Assembly (NCBI GenBank): GCA_030731745.1
Contig: JANQTJ010000009.1
Span: 1-57,406 of the forward strand
From: Flaviramulus sp.
GTDB taxonomy: Bacteria > Bacteroidota > Bacteroidia > Flavobacteriales > Flavobacteriaceae
Direction: 5' to 3'
DNA length: 57,406 nt
A program made the translations under genes and the position numbers. Shown here in pieces: positions 35,520 to 43,930 of this stretch; the stretch's first letter is position 1, and each line of letters begins with the position of its first letter. Under the pieces are notes generated by a model. That model was not told where the DNA came from. It did no database searches and was given only the letters and a program-made list of their open reading frames with translations.

Positions 35520-36773
35520 ATGGCTTATTTATTCACTTCAGAAAGTGTTTCTGAAGGACACCCTGATAAAGTGGCAGATCAAATTAGCGATGCCCTAATT
35601 GACAATTTTTTAGCATTTGATAAAGAATCAAAAGTAGCTTGTGAAACTTTAGTTACTACCGGACAAGTAGTTCTTGCTGGAGAAGTAAAATCTAATACTT
35701 ATCTAGATGTTCAAAAAATAGCAAGAGATACTATAAACAAAATTGGTTATACTAAAGGAGAATATATGTTTGATGGAAATTCTTGCGGTGTACTTTCTGC
35801 TATCCACGAACAATCTGATGATATAAATCGAGGAGTTGATAGAGCTAGCAAAGAAGAACAAGGAGCTGGAGACCAAGGTATGATGTTTGGTTACGCAACA
35901 AACGAAACTGAAAACTTTATGCCTTTAGCTTTAGATTTATCGCATAGGATTTTAAAAGAATTAGCTGAATTGCGTCGTGAGAATAAAGAGATTAACTACT
36001 TGAGACCTGATTCAAAAAGTCAAGTAACTATTGAATATAGCGATGATAATATTCCACAACGTATTGATGCCATTGTTGTATCTACCCAGCATGATGATTT
36101 TGCTGATGACGAAACTATGCTTTTAAAAATAAGAAAAGATATTGTAGATATTTTAATACCCAGAGTTGTTGCAAAACTTCCAGAGCAAATTCAAGTATTA
36201 TTCAATGATGATATTATATATCACATTAACCCAACAGGTAAGTTTGTAATTGGAGGACCACATGGTGATACTGGCTTAACTGGACGAAAAATTATTGTTG
36301 ATACTTATGGTGGAAAAGGAGCTCATGGAGGCGGTGCATTTTCTGGTAAAGACCCGAGTAAAGTTGATAGAAGTGCCGCTTATGCTACACGACATATTGC
36401 TAAAAACCTTGTTGCTGCTGGTGTTGCTGATGAAATTTTAGTACAAGTAAGTTATGCTATTGGTGTGGTTGAGCCTATAGGTATTTTTATTGATACTTAT
36501 GGCACATGCCCTTTTAATATGACGGATGGTGAGATTGCTGAAAAAGTTTCCGAAATTTTTGATATGCGCCCTTTTGCAATTGAAGAACGTTTAAAATTAC
36601 GCTCGCCAATATACAGTGAAACAGCTGCTTATGGCCATATGGGACGCACAAACGAAACAGTAACTAAAACATTTTCTCAACCAATGGGTGAAACCATAAC
36701 AATAGAAGTAGAGTTATTTACTTGGGAAAAATTAGATTATTTAGACAAAGTAAAAGAGGTATTTGGCTTATAA
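35520..36773 (+). CDS. metK: S-adenosylmethionine synthetase
   Basis: Makes SAM from methionine and ATP. Conserved motifs: [18 protein letters not shown] (residues 10-27), [32 protein letters not shown] and the P-loop-like [19 protein letters not shown]. Length 417, about 30 more than E. coli MetK, as in other Bacteroidetes. An in-frame TAA six bases upstream fixes the ATG as start. The SAM-II riboswitch in its leader gives feedback control by the product. Confidence 0.96.
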   Translation: MAYLFTSESVSEGHPDKVADQISDALIDNFLAFDKESKVACETLVTTGQVVLAGEVKSNTYLDVQKIARDTINKIGYTKGEYMFDGNSCGVLSAIHEQSDDINRGVDRASKEEQGAGDQGMMFGYATNETENFMPLALDLSHRILKELAELRRENKEINYLRPDSKSQVTIEYSDDNIPQRIDAIVVSTQHDDFADDETMLLKIRKDIVDILIPRVVAKLPEQIQVLFNDDIIYHINPTGKFVIGGPHGDTGLTGRKIIVDTYGGKGAHGGGAFSGKDPSKVDRSAAYATRHIAKNLVAAGVADEILVQVSYAIGVVEPIGIFIDTYGTCPFNMTDGEIAEKVSEIFDMRPFAIEERLKLRSPIYSETAAYGHMGRTNETVTKTFSQPMGETITIEVELFTWEKLDYLDKVKEVFGL

Positions 36774-36867
36774 TTTACAAGTCTTTCAAGCACTTTTTTT
36801 TGAATGAAAATTGAAAATGTCTGTCGGGTTATTTTAGTTCTAACCTTTTAAATACTAATTTTCAACC

Positions 36868-37662
36868 ATGGAAACCATCAAACAGGTTACAAAAAAATTA
36901 CAACGTGCAACAGCCGAAGCTATTAAACAGTTTTCCATGATAGAAGCTGGCGATCGTATTATGGTATGCCTTTCAGGAGGAAAAGATAGTTACACCTTGC
37001 TAGAAATGATGCTATATTTCCAAAAGGTAGCTCCTATTTCTTTTGATATTATAGCTGCAAATTTAGATCAAAAGCAACCTGGATTCCCCGTTGATGTATT
37101 ACCAAATTACTTAAACAATTTAGGCGTAAACTATAAAATTATAGAGAAAAACACCTATAAAATTGTAATGGAGAAAACACCTGAAGGAAAAACTACTTGT
37201 AGTTTATGTTCCAGATTAAGACGTGGTACTCTTTATGAAGCTGCTAGAAACTTAAATTGCAATAAACTAGCACTTGGGCATCACAGAAACGATATTTTAG
37301 AAACATTTTTTCTTAATTTATTTTTTGCTGGAAAAATAGAAACTATGCCTCCAAAATTCAGAAATGATGCAGGAGATTTAATCGTGCTAAGGCCCTTAGC
37401 TTTCTGTAGCGAAAGTGACATTGAAACTTTTTCTAGAATGAAAGAGTTCCCAATTATACCTTGTAATTTATGTGGTTCGCAAGAAAATTTACAACGTAAA
37501 AAAGTAAAGCAAATGATTACCGATTGGGATACCGAGTATCCAGATAGAAGTTCTACAATGATGCATGCTTTACAAAATGTGTATCCTTCTCACCTTTTGG
37601 ACCATAATATTTACAACTTTGATTTACTTGAAACCAAATTAGAAGAAAAACAACTTTCTTAA
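36868..37662 (+). CDS. ttcA: TtcA-like tRNA thiolation enzyme
   Basis: 264-residue PP-loop ATPase with SGGKDS at 36-41, CSLC at 111-114 and PCNLCGSQ with Cys199 and Cys202. TtcA makes 2-thiocytidine at tRNA position 32 using a 4Fe-4S cluster held by cysteines of these motifs. Shorter than E. coli TtcA (about 311) because the ends are trimmed; the core is complete. It follows metK by 94 bases and may be read from the same promoter. A terminator follows. Confidence 0.88.
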   Translation: METIKQVTKKLQRATAEAIKQFSMIEAGDRIMVCLSGGKDSYTLLEMMLYFQKVAPISFDIIAANLDQKQPGFPVDVLPNYLNNLGVNYKIIEKNTYKIVMEKTPEGKTTCSLCSRLRRGTLYEAARNLNCNKLALGHHRNDILETFFLNLFFAGKIETMPPKFRNDAGDLIVLRPLAFCSESDIETFSRMKEFPIIPCNLCGSQENLQRKKVKQMITDWDTEYPDRSSTMMHALQNVYPSHLLDHNIYNFDLLETKLEEKQLS

Positions 37663-37700
37663 GTTTTATAATTTATTCTAAAAATTTAAAAAATCTTTAA

Positions 37701-37734
37701 AAAAAAACAAGCTAAGAATAGCTTGTTTTTTTTT
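37701..37734. terminator. Bidirectional Rho-independent terminator
   Basis: ACAAGCTA-AGAA-TAGCTTGT stem (37707-37726) flanked by a run of A on one side and T on the other. It ends ttcA on the plus strand and probably the tRNA-Tyr transcript on the minus strand. Confidence 0.88.
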
Positions 37735-37749
37735 AAAGATTTTTTTTTG

Positions 37750-37831
<82 letters not shown>

Positions 37832-37842
37832 AAAACCGAGCA

Positions 37843-37873
37843 CAAATATATTATTGTTTCTTTATTAAGCAAA
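37843..37873 (-). promoter_or_regulatory. Promoter of tRNA-Tyr
   Basis: Minus strand TTTG (37870-37873), 19 bases, TATATTTG (37843-37850): an ideal Bacteroidetes promoter. The start would fall about 5-8 bases before the mature tRNA. Confidence 0.85.
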
Positions 37874-37890
37874 TAAAAAAAGTATTTTAT

Positions 37891-40629
37891 TTACAACTCA
37901 TATCGCACTCTGAAAGACACAAAACGAGGTTGTATAAAAGTTTCTGAAGTTGAAACTGAAAGGTTATTAGCACCATTATTAATTCTGGATTCGATATCCA
38001 ATAAGTTGGTTGCAATAATTTCGTATTCGAATTTAGCATCCCTATCTTTTCTGTAGGCTAAAGAAGCATTCCAAGTTTCAAAAGACTGAGAATCACCATC
38101 TTTTTGTCTTTGACGATTATAAGCATAATCGGTTCTAAAAGTAAAAGAATTCCAAATGTAGGCATCAAAATCTATAGAAGGTGCATTAGTATAAAAAACC
38201 GTTGTTGTTGGGCCTTGATTGTTGGTACTTATACTGTAGCTATAGCGTAAACTTACGTTTGGCGCTACTTTAAAATTAGTACGGATACCTGGTACATAAT
38301 TTTGTACAAATCTTTCATTTACAGATTGTCTGCCTTGAATAAACTGATTATTTAAACTATAATTATAATTAGTACTTAAGCTAGCTCTTATTTTTCCAAA
38401 TGTCCTTTGTACTCTTCCGCTTGCCGAAACACTTTCATCAGCAAAGTTTGAGTTAAAAAAAGTACTTGTTGTAATAACATTCTCAAAATTTGTTAACCCT
38501 CTTATTTGATCAATATTTTTTGAATAAGCTAAACGAGCAAATACATTTGTGTAATTAAATAAATTAAAACTGTTGTAAAATAAGCTTACATTGTGTGACA
38601 AGGCATTTTGTAAATCTGGTTCACCAAACTGAATGCTATTAAAATTATTTAAAACTAAACCTTGAGCTAAACGTGTTACATCAGTAAACTGATTTCGCAT
38701 GTTGTATCTTAGTGTTAAACTTTCACTCTTTTTAAATTGAATTCGAGTTTCAAAATCTGGTAAAAGTCTAAAGAAATTATCCTCAAACACTTCGTTAAAT
38801 TGTGTGTTTTTATTACCGTAAGCATGTGCTGAAAATCCTGGTCTGAAAGTGAATTTACCAAGTTTTAATGTGTAATGTACTCCAACATAAAAATCTGTGA
38901 AATTATACTCGGTATCATTTGTAGCACGCCCATCGTTAAAAGTTGGCACAGGATCAAAAATTGACCCATCTTCCAAAAACTGAAAAATATTTGAATTAAA
39001 TTCTTGACGACTTAAAATAGTTCCAAAAGTAAAATTGATATTACTTTTGTCGTTAAGTATGTTGTAATAATCAAACTTAGCATCTAATTGATTTGATTTA
39101 ATTCTTCTATTTTGAGCAATATCGTAATTATTTAAAGTATTATTTAAACCCAAAGCCTCGGCTGTTGTATCATAAGCATCTCTGTCATTCGGGTCTGGTT
39201 CGTTATTGTTATTTGGATTGTTAATTAAGAGCGCATTATAAAAAGGATCTTCATCTTTGATTAAATGTTGCGCTTCAAAAGCAAAAATATTTTTTTCATT
39301 TACCGTATAATAGTAGTTTATATTTTGATTGATACTAAATGGCTTCACTTCATCAAACTGATTGGTATTTCCTAAAACTGAAGATAAAAAGTTTTGGTCT
39401 TGAGAATCTTGTGAAATTCTCCCTAAAACATCATAATCTAGTTGATTATTTAAATTTGGTTTATAGGTAGCGCTTAACTTAATTAAACCCTGATCAGAGG
39501 CTTCATTACTTGTTCTCTCAGTAGTTTCGTCTGGAATTCCAAGATCAGAATCTGTATATTGCTGAAAGGTTCTTTGTCTGGAGTCAATTCGACTACTATT
39601 ATAAATAAGAAATCCACTTATATCCAAAGCTTTGTTGGGAGAATAACTAAAATTTGTAGCTCCCAATTTATTTTCAACCTCTACGGCATTATTTTGACTG
39701 GTTAGAAATCCTAGACTGTTATCTCCTAAATTAATACTGGTACCGCTATTATTACTTGGTACTCTAAAACCACCACCAAAACCTCTTATATCTTGTCTTG
39801 TTAAGGCTACTTCACCTGTGTTATTTAAATCCCCAATAAAATTTAGGCTAAATTTTGGGCTGTAATAAAATAATTTAGGCTGTGCTAGATAGAGTTCTTC
39901 ATCAGGGGATGAACCAGCGCCTAACGTAACATTTCCAAACCAAAAACTTTCTTTCCCTTCTTTTAACTTAATGTTCATAGCCACATTATCTTGGTTGTTT
40001 GTAACACCGCTTAACTGTCCAACTTCAGAATAATTACGTAAAACTTGTATTTTATCAACGGCACTAGAAGGAATATTTTTAGTAGCTAATTTAGTGTCTC
40101 CATCAAAAAAATCTTTCCCATTTACCATCAGTTTACTTACAACTTTACCTTCGACCTCTATTTGCCCATTTTCATTAATTTCAACACCAGGAAGCTTTTC
40201 TATGATATCTTCAAGTTTTCTTTCGGAACCATTTTTAAAAGAATCTGCATTATAAATTAAGGTATCACCTTTAACGGTAACTGGCATTTCATAAACTAAC
40301 TCTACCGCGTCTAAAGCATTATCAGCAACTAGAGTGATGTCTTTATCGATGTTACTTTCGGTAGTTGTGATTACTTCTTCGAAAGTTTTCATTCCAATAT
40401 AACTTACTTGTAGTTTATATTTGGTGTTTTTTTCTAATGATAATATGAATTTCCCTTTATCATTAGTTATACCATAAGATTCAAGGGAGCTTGTAGCTTG
40501 GTTAATAGCTATAACATTAGCTAACTCTAAAGGTGCTCCAATACTATCTTTCACAACACCTTGTATTTTGATTTGGGCAAAAGTTATGTTTGCTACAACT
40601 AGTAGCGCTATAAAAATTATTTTTTTCAT
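37891..40629 (-). CDS. Outer-membrane beta-barrel protein, TonB-receptor-like
   Basis: 912 residues from the ATG at 40629 (an upstream TTG gives a spoiled signal peptide). Signal peptide ending TFAQ, a carboxypeptidase-regulatory-like domain (IQGVVKDSIGAPLELANVIA), a plug-like domain (LEDIIEKLPGVEINENGQIEVEGK; VDKIQVLRNYSEVGQL) and a large barrel rich in alternating aromatic residues (Outer membrane protein beta-barrel type 3). No classical TonB box is obvious. It follows a GLPGLI gene by 46 bases and probably shares its transcript. Ligand unknown. Confidence 0.85.
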   Translation of the reverse strand: MKKIIFIALLVVANITFAQIKIQGVVKDSIGAPLELANVIAINQATSSLESYGITNDKGKFILSLEKNTKYKLQVSYIGMKTFEEVITTTESNIDKDITLVADNALDAVELVYEMPVTVKGDTLIYNADSFKNGSERKLEDIIEKLPGVEINENGQIEVEGKVVSKLMVNGKDFFDGDTKLATKNIPSSAVDKIQVLRNYSEVGQLSGVTNNQDNVAMNIKLKEGKESFWFGNVTLGAGSSPDEELYLAQPKLFYYSPKFSLNFIGDLNNTGEVALTRQDIRGFGGGFRVPSNNSGTSINLGDNSLGFLTSQNNAVEVENKLGATNFSYSPNKALDISGFLIYNSSRIDSRQRTFQQYTDSDLGIPDETTERTSNEASDQGLIKLSATYKPNLNNQLDYDVLGRISQDSQDQNFLSSVLGNTNQFDEVKPFSINQNINYYYTVNEKNIFAFEAQHLIKDEDPFYNALLINNPNNNNEPDPNDRDAYDTTAEALGLNNTLNNYDIAQNRRIKSNQLDAKFDYYNILNDKSNINFTFGTILSRQEFNSNIFQFLEDGSIFDPVPTFNDGRATNDTEYNFTDFYVGVHYTLKLGKFTFRPGFSAHAYGNKNTQFNEVFEDNFFRLLPDFETRIQFKKSESLTLRYNMRNQFTDVTRLAQGLVLNNFNSIQFGEPDLQNALSHNVSLFYNSFNLFNYTNVFARLAYSKNIDQIRGLTNFENVITTSTFFNSNFADESVSASGRVQRTFGKIRASLSTNYNYSLNNQFIQGRQSVNERFVQNYVPGIRTNFKVAPNVSLRYSYSISTNNQGPTTTVFYTNAPSIDFDAYIWNSFTFRTDYAYNRQRQKDGDSQSFETWNASLAYRKDRDAKFEYEIIATNLLDIESRINNGANNLSVSTSETFIQPRFVSFRVRYEL

Positions 40630-40675
40630 GGTTTTGGTTTGGATGTTTTTTAGAGTCAATTTGAAATAATAAAGG

Positions 40676-41536
40676 CTAATTTCTTCTTCCTCTATTATCT
40701 CTCATTTCTTGCATTTTTTCAGTTATAATATTCTTATACTCCTTCTTGTTTACTTCTTTACCTTTATCAGGAGCCTCAATTTTGATTTTTTCTTCTGGGT
40801 TCATTACAATTTTTGAACACAACAATGTGGTATTACCAACACTAACTTCAAGAATCAAACCTGGAAGACCCCAATAATCTCCTGGACCTTGACTAACAGG
40901 CACCATAGGTGTATACCAAGCTTCTACCTCAACCATTTCTACTTCCTCTTCAACAGGTGTTTTCATGTTATCCGCTAAATCATTAGTTTTCAAGGTATCA
41001 ACTTTCTTTTCAGCGTTGTTATTTGATACTTCACTCCAAGAAAAAGTCCACCAAGAAGTATCAAAAACTGGTCTTTTACATGTAGCTTTAAAGCAAGTGT
41101 ATTGACCAATTTGTTTGGTTTCATTTTCCATTTTCCATTCAATAGGAGATAAATTTTCTTTTACTAAAAATTGTTTTCCATAAAACTCTTGATTCTGAGA
41201 AAACTCATTAGTTTTTATATTTTTATATTGAACACCTGGTGTAAAGTTTTTTCCCCATGAATCTGTTGCACCAGAAATGGCATCTAGTTTTTCATCTTCT
41301 CTGTATATAGACTCTTGTTTGTTAAAAGTTAAAATATAAGTTTTCTCTAACCTATCTTTTAAACGTGCTTCTATTTGCTTTTTTTGAGCCTCACTCATTC
41401 TGGAACCCCAAGTTCCAAGATCCATAGGTGTTTTTGAAAAATAATAGGCCTTACCTTGAAATTCTTGAGCAAAAAGGGAAGTAGATACTATTAAAGTTAA
41501 CGATAGGGCAAAAAGTTTTTTTAATATAGCTTTCAT
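40676..41536 (-). CDS. GLPGLI-family secreted protein
   Basis: 286 residues: signal peptide cut after LFAQ (about residue 24), a body starting FQGKAYYFSKTPMDL, and the family hallmark AWYTPMVPVSQGPGDYWGLPGLILEV with GLPGLI at 223-228. C-terminus is Arg-rich (RDNRGRRN). The family (TIGR01200) is restricted to Bacteroidetes and has no known biochemical role. Most similar to the next GLPGLI gene upstream. Own promoter element at 41563. Likely co-transcribed with the outer-membrane barrel gene downstream. Confidence 0.93.
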   Translation of the reverse strand: MKAILKKLFALSLTLIVSTSLFAQEFQGKAYYFSKTPMDLGTWGSRMSEAQKKQIEARLKDRLEKTYILTFNKQESIYREDEKLDAISGATDSWGKNFTPGVQYKNIKTNEFSQNQEFYGKQFLVKENLSPIEWKMENETKQIGQYTCFKATCKRPVFDTSWWTFSWSEVSNNNAEKKVDTLKTNDLADNMKTPVEEEVEMVEVEAWYTPMVPVSQGPGDYWGLPGLILEVSVGNTTLLCSKIVMNPEEKIKIEAPDKGKEVNKKEYKNIITEKMQEMRDNRGRRN

Positions 41537-41562
41537 GTGATTAATTTAAATATTTTGTTTAA

Positions 41563-41570
41563 CAAATATA
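41563..41570 (-). promoter_or_regulatory. -7 element before a GLPGLI gene
   Basis: TATATTTG on the minus strand, perfect TAnnTTTG, 27 bases ahead of the start codon at 41536. No TTG at the -33 position, so an activator may be needed. Confidence 0.55.
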
Positions 41571-41594
41571 CGAAAAAATTAAACAGAAAATAAT

Positions 41595-42467
41595 TTATCT
41601 TGGACCTCCTCCTCCGTTTCTTCCTCTGTTATCTCTCATCTCCTGCATTTTTTCCGAAATAATTAGACTGTATTCATTTTTAGTTACCTCTTTACCTTTG
41701 TCTGGCACTCTAATTGCTTCTTTATCGTCTGTATTCATTACTATTTTTGAACACAACATTACTGTATTTCCAGCACTTAATTCTAAAATCAACCCTGGAA
41801 GCCCCCAATACTCACCTGGGCCTTGACTAACTGGCACCATAGGTGTATACCAAGCTATAACCTCAACCATTTTAGGTTCTTCTACTAATTCTTCATTAGT
41901 AGCAGTGTCTGATTCTGTTTCATTTCTATTATCTCCTCTTCTGGGAGGTTCAACTCGCATCCAATTTAAATCTGCATCTGGAATCAAAACCGTAGCTTTA
42001 AATGCTGTATATTTTCCTATTTGCTTGGTTTCAGCTTCCATTTTCCAGTTAAATGGAGTCATTTCTTCCTTAATCAAAAACTGCTTTCCAAAAAATTCTT
42101 GATCTTGAATAAATATTTTATTTTTAATGTTTTTATATTGAGGTCCGCTTGAAAAACTGCTCATAAAACCAAAACCACGGCCTCCGCCTCCAGCACTAGG
42201 CGCACTTAACTTTTCATCTTCTTTAAATATAGATTCTTCTTTATTAAAAGTTAGGATGAATGTTTTTTCAAGAAATGGCTTCATTCTTTCCTCCATTTGT
42301 TTTTTCTGCTGCTCACTCATTTGACCACCTCTACTAAAACGACTTAAATCCATAGTAGATTTTGATGAGTAGTATGCTTTTCCTTGAAAATCGTTTTGTG
42401 AAAATATCGCAAGTGGTGCTGCCAATAAAAAGACTAGTAATGCTAATGTTGTAGTATTAATTTTCAT
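41595..42467 (-). CDS. GLPGLI-family secreted protein
   Basis: 290 residues, signal peptide cut after IFSQ near residue 24. FQGKAYYSSKSTMDLSRF at the start of the mature protein and VIAWYTPMVPVSQGPGEYWG followed by LPGLILEL make it a close paralogue of the gene at 40676. A Gly-rich segment (APSAGGGGRGFGF) and a Gly/Arg C-terminus (NRGRNGGGGPR) are particular to this copy. Exported, periplasmic or surface. It has its own promoter element at 42518. Confidence 0.93.
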   Translation of the reverse strand: MKINTTTLALLVFLLAAPLAIFSQNDFQGKAYYSSKSTMDLSRFSRGGQMSEQQKKQMEERMKPFLEKTFILTFNKEESIFKEDEKLSAPSAGGGGRGFGFMSSFSSGPQYKNIKNKIFIQDQEFFGKQFLIKEEMTPFNWKMEAETKQIGKYTAFKATVLIPDADLNWMRVEPPRRGDNRNETESDTATNEELVEEPKMVEVIAWYTPMVPVSQGPGEYWGLPGLILELSAGNTVMLCSKIVMNTDDKEAIRVPDKGKEVTKNEYSLIISEKMQEMRDNRGRNGGGGPR

Positions 42468-42517
42468 TAATGTTATTTTTTAAGTGAATTAAAAACTTTC
42501 GTTTTTAAATTAGACTA

Positions 42518-42525
42518 CAAACATA
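42518..42525 (-). promoter_or_regulatory. -7 element before a GLPGLI gene
   Basis: TATGTTTG on the minus strand, perfect TAnnTTTG, 51 bases ahead of the start codon at 42467. No TTG upstream at the expected distance. Confidence 0.5.
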
Positions 42526-42569
42526 CCATTAAGTTTAATTGGTAAAATGTTAAATGATTCTTAAAAAAA

Positions 42570-43427
42570 TCAACCGCCTATCCTTATTTCAAAAACTTCG
42601 CCTTTACCGCCTTTTCTTGGCGCAAATTGCTCCATCATTTCTTTGGACTTTTTTTCCATTATCTCTTCATATTCATTCGATCTAACTTCTTTACCTTTAT
42701 TAGGTTCTTTTATATCTAACTTTTCTTCAGGATTTAAAATTATTTTACTGCAAATAATTGTTAGTTTATCATCATGAATTTCTAGAATTAAACCAGGAAG
42801 TCCTTGATATTTAGCAGGTCCATTATTTATTGGCACTTGTGGCGTATACCATGCGGTAACTATACGTGTCTCTATTTTAGGTTCGTTTACTTCCTCTTCT
42901 TCTTTGTTAGAATCGATATTACTAAAACTGAAATTATTTACTTCAATCTCTTTTGTATACGTAGCTTTATAACATTGATATTCTCCTATGTACTTAGTAT
43001 CAGCTTCCAATTTCCAATCTATTTTTTGTATAGAATCTTTCACCAAGAAGATTTTACCCATCGTATCCTTTTGATCTGTGTAACTTTGTGTTTTTGTATT
43101 TTTATAAAGCACATCCTGTCCGCCACCACTAGCTATCATAGTGAATTGAAAATTTCCCGATAAATTTGCTTGTGGTTTATCCAATGCTACATCTTCTTTG
43201 TAAACCGAAGCTTCTTTATTAAAAGCTAGAGTGTATGTTTTTTGAAATTGCTTTTTCATCATTTCCATCATACTGGAATGCATCTCAGAATTCATTTTAG
43301 TACTATCCATCTTTATATCAAATTGAAGCATCGTTTTGTAAATTGCAACTCCTTGAAAATCTTGAGCATTTAGATTTGATGAAACTAAAAAAATGGATAC
43401 AACTAAAACTTTTACTAATACTTTCAT
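42570..43427 (-). CDS. GLPGLI-family secreted protein, most divergent copy
   Basis: 285 residues from the ATG at 43427, which gives a clean signal peptide (MKVLVKVLVVSIFLVSSNLNA); an ATG eight codons earlier overlaps the preceding gene by 14 bases. Hallmark TAWYTPQVPINNGPAKYQGL followed by PGLILEI. The Met-rich segment DSTKMNSEMHSSMMEMMKKQ near residue 45 is notable and could bind metal. Follows the small secreted protein gene by 10 bases, so the two are co-transcribed. Role unknown. Confidence 0.92.
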   Translation of the reverse strand: MKVLVKVLVVSIFLVSSNLNAQDFQGVAIYKTMLQFDIKMDSTKMNSEMHSSMMEMMKKQFQKTYTLAFNKEASVYKEDVALDKPQANLSGNFQFTMIASGGGQDVLYKNTKTQSYTDQKDTMGKIFLVKDSIQKIDWKLEADTKYIGEYQCYKATYTKEIEVNNFSFSNIDSNKEEEEVNEPKIETRIVTAWYTPQVPINNGPAKYQGLPGLILEIHDDKLTIICSKIILNPEEKLDIKEPNKGKEVRSNEYEEIMEKKSKEMMEQFAPRKGGKGEVFEIRIGG

Positions 43428-43437
43428 TTTTTCTAAT

Positions 43438-43806
43438 TTATTGTTTTTCATAATAATTAATAGCAGCTTGTCTCATTTTTTTTACTGATTTTAAAAATAA
43501 ATCAATATTATCTGATTTCCAATTTACTTTACAAGATAAAGTAGATTTCTCTCCATTTGTCATCAAATTACCATTACAGATAATTTCGAAAGACACCTCT
43601 TGATTATCAACAAGAGTTTCTAAAATTTCCCTAACATCATTCATATTAAAAATAGATTCTACTTCTTCAGCTGAATCAACAGTAACTGATATTGATAAAT
43701 TATTAATTTGAACTTCATCATTTTTAATAATCCCTTTTAAGTTTTTAGATTGACTAAAACTTAGTGTTACTAACAAAAGACCTAAAATCGTAAATACATT
43801 TTTCAT
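43438..43806 (-). CDS. Small secreted protein of unknown function
   Basis: 122 residues: signal peptide MKNVFTILGLLLVTLSFSQ, then a mature part of about 100 residues with two cysteines (IICNGNL, TLSCKVNW) that could form a disulfide. No family recognised. It is the first gene of the minus-strand run facing the kinase/regulator pair, so it is probably the promoter-proximal target of that system. Confidence 0.75.
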   Translation of the reverse strand: MKNVFTILGLLLVTLSFSQSKNLKGIIKNDEVQINNLSISVTVDSAEEVESIFNMNDVREILETLVDNQEVSFEIICNGNLMTNGEKSTLSCKVNWKSDNIDLFLKSVKKMRQAAINYYEKQ

Positions 43807-43835
43807 TATAAATAAATTTATTAATTAATATATTG

Positions 43836-43843
43836 TAAAAGTA
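43836..43843 (-). promoter_or_regulatory. Near-consensus -7 element of the secreted-protein operon
   Basis: TACTTTTA on the minus strand, one mismatch to TAnnTTTG, 30 bases before the start at 43806. The GTTAAC repeats end 22 bases upstream of it, at a typical activator position. Confidence 0.45.
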
Positions 43844-43865
43844 AAACGCCTAAACAGCTTTTTAA

Positions 43866-43891
43866 GTTAACGAGTGTTAACGAGTGTTAAC
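43866..43891. promoter_or_regulatory. Three-copy 10-bp-phased operator (GTTAACGAGT repeats)
   Basis: GTTAAC at 43866-43871, 43876-43881 and 43886-43891, with the spacer GAGT identical between copies. Exact 10-bp phasing places all copies on one face of the helix, as expected for tandem binding of an OmpR-type response regulator, one of which is encoded at 45411. The array lies between divergent -7 elements (22 and 27 bases away). Confidence 0.75.
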
Positions 43892-43918
43892 CAATTAGTT
43901 TTTAAGTTTTTTAACATT

Positions 43919-43926
43919 TACTTTTG
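43919..43926 (+). promoter_or_regulatory. -7 element of the histidine kinase gene
   Basis: TACTTTTG, a perfect TAnnTTTG, only 4 bases before the kinase ATG at 43931. If used, the mRNA would begin at or very near the start codon (leaderless). Confidence 0.5.
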
Positions 43927-43930
43927 GATT

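Noticed and set aside
42804..43163. 119-codon open frame antisense to the third GLPGLI gene
   Set aside because: Composition is that of a shadow frame (Phe/Ile/Tyr-rich) and it lacks a promoter; the minus-strand gene is clearly real.
43874..43930. GTG start 19 codons upstream for the sensor kinase
   Set aside because: It falls within the three-copy operator and upstream of a perfect -7 element; the ATG at 43931 gives a normal N-terminal helix.
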